Positions 25,336-34,168 of a stretch of 64,000 bases of DNA are shown piece by piece. Each line of letters begins with the position of its first letter. Position 1 is the first letter of the stretch. The notes beneath the pieces were generated by a model, which saw nothing but the letters and a program-made list of their open reading frames with translations, had not been told where the DNA came from and did not search any database. A program made the position numbers and the translations under genes. The DNA comes from Microbacterium capsulatum (lineage in GTDB: Bacteria; Actinomycetota; Actinomycetes; Actinomycetales; Microbacteriaceae), in the NCBI RefSeq assembly GCF_030865425.1, contig NZ_JAVFCB010000014.1, forward strand, positions 1 through 64,000, written 5' to 3'.

Positions 25336-26862
25336 TCAGAACAGGCCCTTGGGGGCCGGGGCCGTGGCGAGCACGCCGGGGGCGGCGACGATCGACAGCG
25401 CGGCGACCTCCTCCGCGGTGAGCTCGGGCAGGCGCTGCACGAGCTCGAGGAAGCGCTCGATCTCGGCCTCCTCCAGCACGGGCTCCGCGAGCGTGCGGAA
25501 CTTGCGGATGTAGTCGGCGCGGGCGAACGGCCGGGCGCCGAGCGGGTGCGCGTCGGCGACGGCGATCTCGTCGACCACGGTCTCGCCGTTCGTCAGGGTG
25601 ATCTCCACGCGGCCGCCGAACGCCTTCTCCGCGGGGTCGATCGAGTGGTAGCGGCGGGTCCACTCCGCGTCCTCGGCCGTGGTGATCTTGTGCCACAGCG
25701 CCACGGTGTCCTCGCGCTGCGCGCGCTCGGGCGCGTAGGAGTCGACGTGGTGCCAGGCGCCGTCCTGCAGGGCGACCGCGAAGATGTACGGGATCGAGTG
25801 GTCGAGGGTCTCGCGGGACGCCTGCGGGTCGTACTTCTGCGGGTCGTTCGCGCCGGATCCGATCACGTAGTGCGTGTGGTGGCTGGTGTGGATCACGATG
25901 CTGTCGATGTTCGCCGGGTCGGCGAGCTCGGGACGCTCGTCGTGCAGCTTGCGGGCCAGGTCGATGAGCGCCTGCGCCTGGTACTCGGCGGAGTGCTCCT
26001 TCGTGTACGAGTCGAGGATCGCGCGCTTGGGCTCGCCGGCGACGGGCAGCGGCACCTCGTAGGAGGCGTCGGGGCCGTCGAGCATCCAGGCGATGACGCC
26101 GTCCTCGCCCTCGTAGATCGGGCTCGGAGAGGTCTCGCCGCGCATCGCCCGGTCGACGGCCTCGATCGCCGCCTTGCCGGCGAACGCGGGGGCGTACGCC
26201 TTCCACGTGGAGATCTCGCCCTTGCGGCTCTGCCGGGTGGCGGTCGTCGTGTGCAGCGCCTGGCCGACGGCCTGGTAGATCGTCGGCACGTCGAGGCCGA
26301 GCAGCGTTCCGATGCCGGCGGCCGCGGACGGGCCGAGGTGGGCGACGTGGTCGATCTTGTGCGCGTGCAGGCTGATCGCCTTGACCAGGTCGATCTGGAT
26401 CTCGTACCCCGTCGCGAGCGCGCGGGTGAGCGCACGGCCGTCGGATCCGACGTGCTGGGCGACCGCGAGGATCGGCGGGATGTTGTCGCCCGGGTGCGAG
26501 TACTCCGCGGCGAGGAAGGTGTCGTGGTAGTCGAGCTCGCGCACGGCGACGCCGTTCGCCCACGCCGCCCACTCCGGGCTGGTGCGGCGTTCGAGTGCGC
26601 AGCCGAAGATCGTGGATCCGGATCCGTCGACCGACACGGGGTGGTCGAGGGCCTGCTGCCGGGCCGCGCTGACGGGGGCGCGGGTGAGCGAGGCGGCCGC
26701 GACGGAGGCGTTGTCGATGATCCGGTTGATGATCATGTCGACGACGTCGGCGTCGACCTCGACCTCGTCGGCGGCGATCTCGGCGATCCGCCAGGCGAGC
26801 TGCCCCTCGCGGGGGAGCTCCTCGTCGCTGCGGTGCACGCGGAGGTGGTGGTTGACGGTCAT
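25336..26862 (-). CDS. prpD: 2-Methylcitrate dehydratase (MmgE/PrpD family)
   Basis: 508 residues. MmgE/PrpD family words include YHDTFLAAEYSHPGDNIPPILA, KIDHVAHLGPSAAAGIGTLLGL and GEISTWKAYAPAFAGKAA. It dehydrates 2-methylcitrate to methylaconitate. The start ATG 26862 overlaps the stop of the GntR gene (26859-26862), so regulator and enzymes form one operon. The aconitase needed to complete the cycle is not in the window. Confidence 0.95.
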   Translation of the reverse strand: MTVNHHLRVHRSDEELPREGQLAWRIAEIAADEVEVDADVVDMIINRIIDNASVAAASLTRAPVSAARQQALDHPVSVDGSGSTIFGCALERRTSPEWAAWANGVAVRELDYHDTFLAAEYSHPGDNIPPILAVAQHVGSDGRALTRALATGYEIQIDLVKAISLHAHKIDHVAHLGPSAAAGIGTLLGLDVPTIYQAVGQALHTTTATRQSRKGEISTWKAYAPAFAGKAAIEAVDRAMRGETSPSPIYEGEDGVIAWMLDGPDASYEVPLPVAGEPKRAILDSYTKEHSAEYQAQALIDLARKLHDERPELADPANIDSIVIHTSHHTHYVIGSGANDPQKYDPQASRETLDHSIPYIFAVALQDGAWHHVDSYAPERAQREDTVALWHKITTAEDAEWTRRYHSIDPAEKAFGGRVEITLTNGETVVDEIAVADAHPLGARPFARADYIRKFRTLAEPVLEEAEIERFLELVQRLPELTAEEVAALSIVAAPGVLATAPAPKGLF

Positions 26863-27587
26863 GCTCTGGCCTTTCCTTCGGTCGTTGAGCGAGCGCCGGC
26901 GGAGCCGGAGCGAGACGAAACGGGGGCATCCGACGCACTCAGCGAATCGAGGATGCTCGCAAGCGCGTTGTGCAGGTGGACGTGGGTGGCGTGCGCGGCC
27001 AGATCGCCGTCGCCGGATCCGATCGCCTCGGCGATGAGGCGATGCTCGTTTACGGAGGCGACGAGCCGGGCCGGATTGTCCCGGGCCATGCGGCGCACGC
27101 GGACGAGGTGCGTGCGCACCGTGCGCAGCGCCGCGGTGAGGTAGTCGTTTCCGACGGCGGCGTCGAGGGCCTCGTCGAAGCGGGCGATGAGGGCGTAGTA
27201 CCGGGCCCGCCCGGCATCATCGTCGAGCGTGCGGGCCGCGGCGGCGAAGGCGGCGGCGAGCACGGCGAACTCCGCCCGGTCGGAGGCCGCGGCGGCGGTG
27301 CGCGCCGTCGTCTCCTCGAGCGCCCGCCGCAGCGCGAACAGGTCGCGGATGTCGCCGGCGTCGATCCGGGCGACCACGGTGACCCGGGGCGACACCTGCT
27401 CGACGAGCCCGTCAGCGGCCAGCCGGCGCAGCGCCTCGCGCAGCGGCGTGCGGCTCACGCCGATCCGTTCGGCCTGCTCGACCTCGGCGAGCACGGTGCC
27501 GGCGGCGAGGGATCCGGACTGGATCTCCTCGAGCAGCGTGAGGTACGCGAGCTCCCCCGCCCGCATGCCCTCCCCGACCATGGTCAT
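26859..27587 (-). CDS. GntR-family (FCD) regulator, probable prp regulator
   Basis: 242 residues. N-terminal winged helix (LAEVEQAERIGVSRTPLREALRRLAADGLVEQ) and an FCD all-helical effector domain with the metal-binding His/Asp pattern. ATG 27587 lies 6 nt after TACACT (minus strand, 27599-27594), a leaderless start. The last about 20 residues (from SSRSGSAGARSTTEG) are encoded by a left half of the family A palindrome (26880-26922), and that extension brings the stop into overlap with prpD. It probably represses its own operon through the sites at 27596 and 27649. Confidence 0.87.
   Translation of the reverse strand: MTMVGEGMRAGELAYLTLLEEIQSGSLAAGTVLAEVEQAERIGVSRTPLREALRRLAADGLVEQVSPRVTVVARIDAGDIRDLFALRRALEETTARTAAAASDRAEFAVLAAAFAAAARTLDDDAGRARYYALIARFDEALDAAVGNDYLTAALRTVRTHLVRVRRMARDNPARLVASVNEHRLIAEAIGSGDGDLAAHATHVHLHNALASILDSLSASDAPVSSRSGSAGARSTTEGKARA
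26880..26922. repeat. Family A palindrome, left half only, translated as the GntR C-terminus
   Basis: It runs from GGTCGTTGAGCGAGCGCCGG to GAGACGAAACGG. No right half is nearby. On the minus strand it encodes the Ser/Gly/Ala-rich tail of the regulator. Confidence 0.82.
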
Positions 27588-27658
27588 GGGGTTAGTGTAT
27601 GCACAAAACGAGGCCATGGGCCAGTCTCCCGCGAAAGTACGGCGGTTCGTATACATTG
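27588..27658 (-). promoter_or_regulatory. prp operon promoter with two GntR-type operator candidates
   Basis: TACACT (27599-27594) is the -10. Overlapping it is TGTATGCACA (27596-27605, arms TGT/ACA), and 44 bp further out is the palindrome GTATAC (27649-27654, within CGTATACATTGG). Both resemble TGTATAC-type sites of FCD regulators. Autoregulation is inferred. Confidence 0.5.
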
Positions 27659-27733
27659 GTTCGCCGTCCGGACAGATCCCCGGACCCGGTCCGCCTCGCG
27701 CCCGAACCACCGCGCACCCGATCCGCCGGCATT

Positions 27734-27780
27734 GTCCCGATCCGCGGACCTCTCCGCCGCGATCCTCGGCGGATCGGGAC
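27734..27780. terminator. Palindrome GTCCCGATCCGC / GCGGATCGGGAC
   Basis: 12-bp perfect arms at 27734-27745 and 27769-27780. It lies after the EamA gene (minus strand) and upstream of the prp promoter. The same words occur at 16025-16140. Confidence 0.7.
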
Positions 27781-27802
27781 CGGATCGGCGGAACGGGACC
27801 GG

Positions 27803-28789
27803 TCAGACGGGCGAGACCGGCTCTGTCACGGGCTCGGGCGTCGCGGCGAACTCCTCGGCCACTGCGGGCTCGCCGAGCTTGACCAGCACGACGCCCGCGA
27901 GCACGAGCAGCCCGCCGCACGCCTGGAGCAGATCCGGCAGCTGACCGAGGAAGATCCACCCGAACAGCAGCGCGGCGATCACCTCGGAGAGCGCGACGAA
28001 CGAGGCGACGCGGGACCCGAGCTTGCGCGTCGACACGATGCCGAGCGTGTAGGCGAGGGCGGTGGCGACGACGCCGATCGCGAGCACCGGGACGAACCAC
28101 GGCACGCTGCCGAAGCGGTAGACGACGTCATGCGTGTTCCACGCCATCGGCAGGATCCCGACGGCACCGGCCACGGTGAGGCCGAGCGCGCCGACGAGCA
28201 GGCCGAGCCCGGCGAGGGCGATCGGCGGCAGCCCGGTGTCGCTGCGCGCGGAGAGCAGGAAGTACGTCGCGGCGCCGACCATGGCTCCGAGCGCCCATCC
28301 GATTCCGCCGAGATCGACCCTCGCGCCGGTGACGATGTCGAGCATGAGCACGAGCCCGACGAGCGCGACGACGGCGCCGATCATTCCGCGGGCGCCGGGG
28401 CGTTCTCCGCGCCGGGCCCAGAGCCAGAGGACGACGGCGATCGGCGCCGTGTACTCGATGAGCAGCGCGATCCCGACGTCCATGACCGCCACGGCCTGGA
28501 AGAAGCACAGCTGGGCGGCCGTGACGGCGAGCAGACCGTAGGCGAGGATCATGCCGGCGTTCTTGCGCACCGCGGTCCAGCGGCCGCGCAGCGCGAGCAG
28601 TGTCGGTACGAGCAGCACGAGCGCGGCGACCCACATGCGGGCCGTGACCGCGGCGCCCGGTGTCCAGCCGGCATCCATGAGCCCCCGGGCCCAGGCGCCG
28701 CTCATCCCGAACGAGAGCGCGGCGCCGAGCGCGAAGACGAGGCCGAAACGTGCGGTGCTCCCGCGCCTGTCATTGACCACACTGCTCAT
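27803..28789 (-). CDS. EamA/DMT-family transporter
   Basis: 328 residues, about ten membrane helices in two EamA repeats (residues about 20-150 and 165-300). It probably exports a metabolite. ATG 28789 follows TAGCGT (minus strand, 28803-28798) by 8 nt without a ribosome-binding site. It is divergent from the CGNR zinc-finger gene, a pairing common in actinobacteria, so that protein is likely its regulator. The C-terminal tail of about 20 residues is hydrophilic and Glu/Pro-rich. Confidence 0.9.
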   Translation of the reverse strand: MSSVVNDRRGSTARFGLVFALGAALSFGMSGAWARGLMDAGWTPGAAVTARMWVAALVLLVPTLLALRGRWTAVRKNAGMILAYGLLAVTAAQLCFFQAVAVMDVGIALLIEYTAPIAVVLWLWARRGERPGARGMIGAVVALVGLVLMLDIVTGARVDLGGIGWALGAMVGAATYFLLSARSDTGLPPIALAGLGLLVGALGLTVAGAVGILPMAWNTHDVVYRFGSVPWFVPVLAIGVVATALAYTLGIVSTRKLGSRVASFVALSEVIAALLFGWIFLGQLPDLLQACGGLLVLAGVVLVKLGEPAVAEEFAATPEPVTEPVSPV

Positions 28790-28828
28790 GACATGTGACG
28801 CTACTCGCGGCGGATGTAAGATGTCAAT
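28789..28828. promoter_or_regulatory. Compact divergent leaderless promoters with TGACAT-N26-ATGTCA
   Basis: Only 39 bp separate the two start codons. TAGCGT (28803-28798, minus) serves EamA and TAAGAT (28817-28822, plus) serves the CGNR gene. TGACAT (28789-28794) and ATGTCA (28821-28826) form inverted arms, each next to one start codon, so one bound regulator could control both. Confidence 0.55.
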
Positions 28829-29365
28829 ATGACCTTCGCCGATGACACCCAGGAGGCGCTGCGCTCCGCGGTCTGGCTCGTGAACTCGGCGGAGGATCCG
28901 GAGACGCTCGCGACCCTGGACGACGAGGCCGCGTTCCTGCGCGAGTTCCCGTACACCGGTCGGATGGACCGGGACGAGGCCGAGCTGCAGGCGCTGCGTG
29001 CGCTGCGCCCCCGGCTGCGCGCGATGCTGCTCGCCCCGCGCGACGAGATGGCGGCGCTCGTGAACGACGCCCTCGCCTCGATCCCGCTGGCTCCTCGCCT
29101 CGCCCGGCACGACGCGGCGGACTGGCACCTGCACGCCGTCGACGACGACAGCCCGCTCGCCGGGCGGATCCTCGTCGAGACCGCGATGGCGCTCGTCGAC
29201 GTCATCCGCGCGCACGAGGGATCCCGCATCTCGATCTGCGCCGACGACACCTGCGAGGCGCTCGCGCTCGACCTCTCCCGCAACCGCTCGAAGCGCTACT
29301 GCTCGACCGTGTGCGCGAACCGCAACGCGGTCGCCGCGTACCGGGCGCGCCGCGCGGAGGGCTGA
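28829..29365 (+). CDS. CGNR zinc-finger (ABATE-type) regulator
   Basis: 178 residues. An N-terminal ABATE-like helical domain is followed by the C-terminal zinc finger, C-A-D-D-T-C then RYCSTVCANRNAVAAYRARR, giving four cysteines and the CxNR-type word CANR. Such proteins are regulators next to transporters. ATG 28829 lies 6 nt after TAAGAT. Confidence 0.9.
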   Translation: MTFADDTQEALRSAVWLVNSAEDPETLATLDDEAAFLREFPYTGRMDRDEAELQALRALRPRLRAMLLAPRDEMAALVNDALASIPLAPRLARHDAADWHLHAVDDDSPLAGRILVETAMALVDVIRAHEGSRISICADDTCEALALDLSRNRSKRYCSTVCANRNAVAAYRARRAEG

Positions 29366-29404
29366 GGACGAGGCCGGTCCGTCTCCGGTTGCCCCCGGCC
29401 CGGC

Positions 29405-29824
29405 TCAGGCCGACGCGTGCCCGACGACGCCCTTGCGCAACAGCGCGTTGCCGTACTTGCGCGTCTCGCCCGTGCGGACCATGACGTACGCGGCCTTCGC
29501 CACGTCGTAGTAGGCGAACCGCTCGACGAACCGAGTGGTGCGCTCGGTGGTTCCGGCGGCGGCCATCAGCTCGCGCTGCACGTCGAGGACGGATCCGTCG
29601 GCCGAGGTCATGAGGTCGATGCCGGGGGCGTCGTCAAGGGGCAGGACCGATCGGATCGCGGCGACGACCTCGGGGGTCGTCGTGCCGGGCAGGTCGATCA
29701 CGCGGGCGCCGAGCGCCCACGCGGGGAAGTGCGCATCGGCGACGACGACCGCGTCGGAGTGCCCCATCCGGTCGAGGTGCAGCAGCAGCTCGCCGGTGAG
29801 CAGCGGGTTGATTCCTTCGAGCAC
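29405..29824 (-). CDS. fucU: L-Fucose mutarotase-like protein (RbsD/FucU family)
   Basis: 139 residues. The family words LEGINPLLTGELLLHLDRMGHSD and VVVADAHFPA at the start and the C-terminal KYGNALLRKGVV match FucU, which interconverts sugar anomers. GTG 29824 has AAGGAG 6 nt upstream. In this cluster it would supply the anomer used by the aldose dehydrogenase encoded upstream. Confidence 0.92.
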   Translation of the reverse strand: MLEGINPLLTGELLLHLDRMGHSDAVVVADAHFPAWALGARVIDLPGTTTPEVVAAIRSVLPLDDAPGIDLMTSADGSVLDVQRELMAAAGTTERTTRFVERFAYYDVAKAAYVMVRTGETRKYGNALLRKGVVGHASA

Positions 29825-29860
29825 GGGGTCTCCTTCGGGTGTGCGGGGTCAGGATCCATC

Positions 29861-29913
29861 GTGTCCAGAATTCTGTCGCGATCCGGCCGGGATCCGGACA
29901 GAATTCGGGACAC
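29861..29913. repeat. 17-bp palindrome between the aldo/keto reductase and fucU
   Basis: Arms GTGTCCAGAATTCTGTC (29861-29877) and GACAGAATTCGGGACAC (29897-29913) with one mismatch; GGGACACGGTC is repeated at 29908 and 29929. It sits within a same-strand gene series, like the prp palindromes. Confidence 0.78.
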
Positions 29914-29973
29914 GGTCCTCGGGTTTCGGGACACGGTCGGCGGAATCCGGACCCGATCCTCGGTACTGGGCAG

Positions 29974-30972
29974 TCAGGCCGGGATGAGCCCCTCGGCGGC
30001 GAGCTCGCGCCAGAGGTCGGCGGGGATCTCGAGGGCGGCGAGCTCGGCGTTCTGCCGGAGCTGCTCCGGGCGGCTGCCGCCCACGACGACCGACTCCACG
30101 ACCGGCGACTGCAGCGGGTACTGGATCGCGGCAGCGGGCAGCGGCACGTCGTGCTCGCGGCAGACGTCGGCGATCCGCACCAGGCGCTGCCACAGCTCCT
30201 CGGGGAGGGCGCCGTACTCGTAACGCCCGTCGCGGCGCGGCTCGCTCTGCGCGAGAAGACCGGAGTTGAAGACCGACGCCGCCACGATGCGCGTGCCCCG
30301 CTCGGCGCAGGCGGGGATGACCTCGGCCGCGGCCGGCTGCTCGAGCAGGGTGTACCGGCCGGCGACCATGATCGTGTCGAGGTCGGCGGAGCGGACGGCG
30401 GCGGTGAGCGCATCGACGGTCATCGATCCGATCCCGATCCGGCCGACCCGGCCCTCGGCGCGCAGCTCCTCGAGCGCGGGGAAGCCTTCGGCGAGCGCGA
30501 GATCGAGGTCGTAGCGCTCGGGGTCGTGCAGGTAGAGGATGTCGATCCGCTCGATGCCGAGCCGCTCGCGGGACTCGTCGAGGCTCGCCCCGATCCCGGC
30601 AGCCGAGAAGTCGCCGACCCGCAGCAGATCGTCCGGCACATGGAAGTCGTTGGCCGTGTCGAGGCCGCCCGCGACGTGATCCGGGTTCGGCCGGAGCAGG
30701 CGCCCGGCCTTCGTGGAGAGCACGTACTCGTCGCGCGGCTTGGTCTGCAGGAAGGCGCCGAGGCGGCGCTCGGACAGGCCGAGGCCGTAGTGCGGCGCGG
30801 TGTCGTAGTGCCGGATGCCGCTCTCCCACGCGGCGTCGAGCACCGCCCAGGCCTCGTCGTCGGTGAGCGCACGGAACAGGTTGCCGAGGTTCGCTGCCCC
30901 ATAGCCGAGGGCCGGGATCGCCGGCCGCGGCGCGGAATCGACCTGCGTCGGCACGCGCCCCCGCTCAGACAT
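29974..30972 (-). CDS. Aldo/keto reductase, probable L-fucose (D-threo-aldose) dehydrogenase
   Basis: 332 residues. AKR barrel with GYGAANLG, the catalytic Asp-Tyr in RHYDTAPHYGLGLSERRLG, Lys in LSTKAGRLL and His in LYLHDPE. This subgroup oxidises L-fucose or similar aldoses at C1 to the lactone. ATG 30972 overlaps the end of the dehydratase gene by 8 bp. It is the first oxidation of the proposed pathway. Confidence 0.88.
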   Translation of the reverse strand: MSERGRVPTQVDSAPRPAIPALGYGAANLGNLFRALTDDEAWAVLDAAWESGIRHYDTAPHYGLGLSERRLGAFLQTKPRDEYVLSTKAGRLLRPNPDHVAGGLDTANDFHVPDDLLRVGDFSAAGIGASLDESRERLGIERIDILYLHDPERYDLDLALAEGFPALEELRAEGRVGRIGIGSMTVDALTAAVRSADLDTIMVAGRYTLLEQPAAAEVIPACAERGTRIVAASVFNSGLLAQSEPRRDGRYEYGALPEELWQRLVRIADVCREHDVPLPAAAIQYPLQSPVVESVVVGGSRPEQLRQNAELAALEIPADLWRELAAEGLIPA

Positions 30973-32272
30973 GCGCGTCCGCCCCGCGGTGCTCGCCGGT
31001 CCAGGCGTATGCGGCGCGGCTGGCGTCCTTCATCTCCATGCCGTTGCCCGGGGCCGTGGGCGCCATGTACGAGCCGCCGCGGATGTCGGTCGGCACGACG
31101 AAGTGCTCGTGCAGGTGGTCGACGTACTCGATCATCCGGCCTTCGCGGCTGCCCGAGACCGCCACGAAGTCGAACATCGACAGATGCTGCACGGCCTCGC
31201 ACAGGCCCACCCCGCCGGCGTGCGGGCAGACCGGCACGCCGAACTTCGCCGCGAGCAGCAGGTTGGCGATGTTCTCGTTCACGCCCGCGACGCGGACCGC
31301 GTCGATCTGCATGACCTGGATCGCCTCGGCCTGCAGCAGCTGCTTGAAGATCACCCGGTTCTGCGCGTGCTCGCCGGTCGCGACCCGGATCGGGGCGACG
31401 CCGCGGGCGATCTCGGCGTGCCCGAGCACGTCGTCGGGGCTGGTCGGCTCCTCGATCCACGCCGGGTGGAACTCGGCGAGGGCGTTCACCCATTCGATCG
31501 CCTCCGACACCTCCCAGCGCTGGTTCGCGTCGATCGCGATCGCGAAGTCGGGCCCGCACACCTCGCGCGCCTTGCGGAACCGGCGGATGTCGTCCTCCAG
31601 GTCGGCGCCGACCTTGAGCTTGATCTGGGTGAAGCCGTCGGCCATGGCCTCACGGGCGAGCCGCTCGAGCTTCTCGTCGCTGTAACCCAGCCAGCCGGGG
31701 CTCGTCGTGTAGCCGGGGTAGCCGGTGGCGAGGAGCTCCTGCTCGCGCTCGGCGCGGCCCGGGACGGCGGCGCGGAGGATCTCCCCCGCGTCCTCTCGGG
31801 TGAGCGCGTTGGTGAGGTAGCGGAAGTCGACGAGATCGACGATCTCCTCGGGCGTCATCCGGGCCAGCAGCTGCCAGAGCGGAAGCCCCGCGCGCTTGGC
31901 CTTGATGTCCCAGAGCGCGTTGATCACGGCGCCGATGGCCATGTGCATGACGCCCTTCTCCGGGCCGAGCCAGCGCAGCTGCGAGTCGCCGATGAGCTCG
32001 CGGAAGGTGCCGCCCATGTCGTCGAGCAGCGGTTCGAGCTCGCGGCCGACGAGATGCCCGGCGAGGGTGTCGATGCCGGCGACCTGCACGTCGTTACCGC
32101 GGCCGATCGTGAACACGAAGGCGTGCCCGGAGATGCCGTCCTCGGCGTCGGTGCGCACGATCACGTACGCCGCCGAGTAGTCGGGATCGGGGTTCATCGC
32201 GTCCGAGCCGTCGAGGCTGAGCGAGGTGGGGAAGCGGATGTCGCTGGTCTCCAGCGCGACGATGCGGCTCAC
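30965..32272 (-). CDS. L-Fuconate dehydratase (enolase superfamily)
   Basis: 435 residues. RFPTSLSLDGSDAMNPDPDYSAAYV is the N-terminal capping region seen in fuconate dehydratases. The barrel has the base Lys pair in IKLKVG, metal ligands in IDANQRWEV, WIEEPTSPDD and ATGEHAQNR, and the His in CPHAGGVGLCEAVQHL. The product would be 2-keto-3-deoxy-L-fuconate. GTG 32272 has GGAGAA 2 nt away and a good promoter at 32372-32343. Confidence 0.93.
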   Translation of the reverse strand: MSRIVALETSDIRFPTSLSLDGSDAMNPDPDYSAAYVIVRTDAEDGISGHAFVFTIGRGNDVQVAGIDTLAGHLVGRELEPLLDDMGGTFRELIGDSQLRWLGPEKGVMHMAIGAVINALWDIKAKRAGLPLWQLLARMTPEEIVDLVDFRYLTNALTREDAGEILRAAVPGRAEREQELLATGYPGYTTSPGWLGYSDEKLERLAREAMADGFTQIKLKVGADLEDDIRRFRKAREVCGPDFAIAIDANQRWEVSEAIEWVNALAEFHPAWIEEPTSPDDVLGHAEIARGVAPIRVATGEHAQNRVIFKQLLQAEAIQVMQIDAVRVAGVNENIANLLLAAKFGVPVCPHAGGVGLCEAVQHLSMFDFVAVSGSREGRMIEYVDHLHEHFVVPTDIRGGSYMAPTAPGNGMEMKDASRAAYAWTGEHRGADAHV

Positions 32273-32338
32273 GGTTCTCCTGTTCTGGGGCGGCCGGGCT
32301 GCGCAGAGCGATCGCGCCCGGCCGTCCGCCGCGGACAG

Positions 32339-32372
32339 TTGGAGTGTAAACATCCGATGTCTATACTGTCAA
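32339..32372. promoter_or_regulatory. Back-to-back promoters sharing operator ACATC-C-GATGT
   Basis: Minus strand: TTGACA (32372-32367), 18-nt spacer, TACACT (32348-32343), for the dehydratase gene. Plus strand: TTGGAG (32339-32344), 17-nt spacer, TATACT (32362-32367), for the FAH gene. The perfect dyad ACATCCGATGT (32350-32360) lies in both spacers, so one repressor would shut both promoters. A near copy is at 35854-35864 beside the GntR gene. Confidence 0.78.
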
Positions 32373-32440
32373 CGCGGGTCCTCTGCGACGCACCCTGCGC
32401 GCGAGGATCCTCCCCGCATCCGCGAGAAGGCAGGAGAACC

Positions 32441-33301
32441 ATGAAGTTCGCGCGTCTGGGCGAGTCCGGATCCGAGATCCCCGTCGTCATCGAAGAGGGC
32501 CGCACCTACGATCTGCGCCCCGTGACGTCCGATGTGGACGGCCCTTTCCTCGCCTCCGACCCCGCCGCACGCACGCGCGCCGCGCTCGACGCGGGTGCGC
32601 TCGCCGAACTCGACGGCGCCGACGCGCTGCGGATCGGATCCCCGATCGTACGGCCCGGTGCGGTCGTCTGCATCGGACAGAACTACGCGGCGCATGCCCG
32701 TGAGTCCGGATCCGAGCCGCCCACGGTCCCGATCATGTTCCTGAAGACGCCGAACACGGTCGTCGGCCCGAACGACACCGTGACCATCCCGCGCGGCAGC
32801 GAGAAGACCGACTGGGAGGTGGAGCTCGGCGTCGTGATCGGCGCGCGCACCGCCTACCTCGACTCCCCCGCCGAGGCCGCCGCGCACATCGCCGGTTACG
32901 TCCTGTGCAACGACGTCTCCGAGCGCACGTTCCAGCTGGAGATCTCCGGCGGGCAGTGGTCGAAGGGCAAGATCGCGTTCGGCTTCAACCCGACCGGCCC
33001 GTGGCTGGTCACCCCCGACGAGATCGACACGGAGACGCTGCGCCTGCGCAGCTTCGTGAACGGCGAGCCCCGGCAGGACTCGTCCACCGACGACATGGTC
33101 TTCACGGTCCCCGAGCTCGTGCATCACCTGTCGCAGGTCATGACGCTCGAGCCAGGGGACCTGATCCTCACCGGCACCCCGCAGGGCGTCGCGCTCAGCG
33201 GCCGGTTCCCGTACCTGAAGCCCGGCGACGTCGTCGAGGTCGACATCGACGGGTTGGGCAGCCAGCGTCAGGAGTTCGTCGCATGGGAGGCGCAGAGATG
33301 A
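32441..33301 (+). CDS. FAH-family hydrolase, probable 2,4-diketo-3-deoxy-L-fuconate hydrolase
   Basis: 286 residues. The FAH domain is clear: VVCIGQNYAAHARESG, PIMFLKTPNTVVGPNDTV, TDWEVELGVVIG with the metal-binding Glu residues, and GDLILTGTPQGVA. In the hydrolytic fucose/rhamnose routes this family cleaves the diketo acid to pyruvate and lactate. RBS CAGGAGAA precedes ATG 32441. It overlaps the SDR gene (ATGA). Confidence 0.9.
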   Translation: MKFARLGESGSEIPVVIEEGRTYDLRPVTSDVDGPFLASDPAARTRAALDAGALAELDGADALRIGSPIVRPGAVVCIGQNYAAHARESGSEPPTVPIMFLKTPNTVVGPNDTVTIPRGSEKTDWEVELGVVIGARTAYLDSPAEAAAHIAGYVLCNDVSERTFQLEISGGQWSKGKIAFGFNPTGPWLVTPDEIDTETLRLRSFVNGEPRQDSSTDDMVFTVPELVHHLSQVMTLEPGDLILTGTPQGVALSGRFPYLKPGDVVEVDIDGLGSQRQEFVAWEAQR

Positions 33302-34050
33302 GCGGTCAGGTCGAGGGTCTCGTCGCGATCGTCACGGGCGGGGCGGCCGGGATCGGCGCCGCGATCGCCGCGCAGCTGCACGCGCAGGGCGCGCAGGTGG
33401 CGGTGCTGGATCGGGATGCCTCGGGAGCGGATCCGCGTTTCGCCGCGTACACCGCCGACATCTCCGACCGGGCGAGCGTGGACGAGGCGGTCGCCGCGAT
33501 CGCGGAGCGTTTCGGCCGGATCGACATCGTCGTCAACAACGCCGGGATCGGCGCGCAGGGCGACGTCGCCGCCAACGACGACGACGAGTGGGCACGGGTG
33601 CTCTCGGTCAATGTCACCGGCATCGCCCGGGTGACCTCGGCCGCGCTGCCGTGGCTGCGGAAGTCCCCGGCCGCCGCGATCTGCAACACGGCCTCGATCG
33701 CCTCGACCACGGGCCTGCCGCAGCGGGCGCTCTACAGCGCGTCGAAGGGCGCCGTCTCGGCCCTCACCCGGGCGATGGCCGCCGATCACCTCCGCGAGGG
33801 GATCCGGGTGAACGCGGTCAACCCGGGCACCGCGGACACCCCCTGGGTGGGCCGTCTGCTCGACTCCGCCGCCGACCCCGAGGCCGAGCGCGCCGCGTTG
33901 AACGCCCGTCAGCCGCACGGCCGCCTGGTCTCGCCGGACGAGGTCGCCGGCGCCGTGCTCTATCTCGTCAGCCCCGCGTCCGGATCCACGACCGGCACGT
34001 TCATCGAGGTCGACGGCGGTATGGCGCAGCTGCGCCTGCGACCGGAGTAG
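33298..34050 (+). CDS. SDR, probable 2-keto-3-deoxy-L-fuconate dehydrogenase
   Basis: 250 residues. Rossmann GGAAGIGAAIA, NNAGIG, the catalytic Ser in NTASIASTTG and YSASKGA (Tyr-Lys) give a complete classical SDR. ATG 33298 has GGGAGG upstream and overlaps the FAH stop. The pairing with an FAH hydrolase suggests it makes the diketo acid substrate. L-fucose dehydrogenase activity is an alternative. Confidence 0.9.
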   Translation: MSGQVEGLVAIVTGGAAGIGAAIAAQLHAQGAQVAVLDRDASGADPRFAAYTADISDRASVDEAVAAIAERFGRIDIVVNNAGIGAQGDVAANDDDEWARVLSVNVTGIARVTSAALPWLRKSPAAAICNTASIASTTGLPQRALYSASKGAVSALTRAMAADHLREGIRVNAVNPGTADTPWVGRLLDSAADPEAERAALNARQPHGRLVSPDEVAGAVLYLVSPASGSTTGTFIEVDGGMAQLRLRPE

Positions 34051-34068
34051 GCCGGCCGGGCGTTCCGC

Positions 34069-34129
34069 ACTCAGCCGATCCGCGACCTGCCCGCACTGAC
34101 GCGCGCGAACACGGGCGGATCGACTGAGT
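34069..34129. terminator. 15-bp palindrome after the SDR gene
   Basis: Arms ACTCAGCCGATCCGC (34069-34083) and GCGGATCGACTGAGT (34115-34129) with one mismatch, between the convergent SDR and DyP genes. Probable two-way terminator. Confidence 0.72.
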
Positions 34130-34168
34130 TCGACACGGCCTGGACCTCACCCGCGCCGTCCGCCGTGC

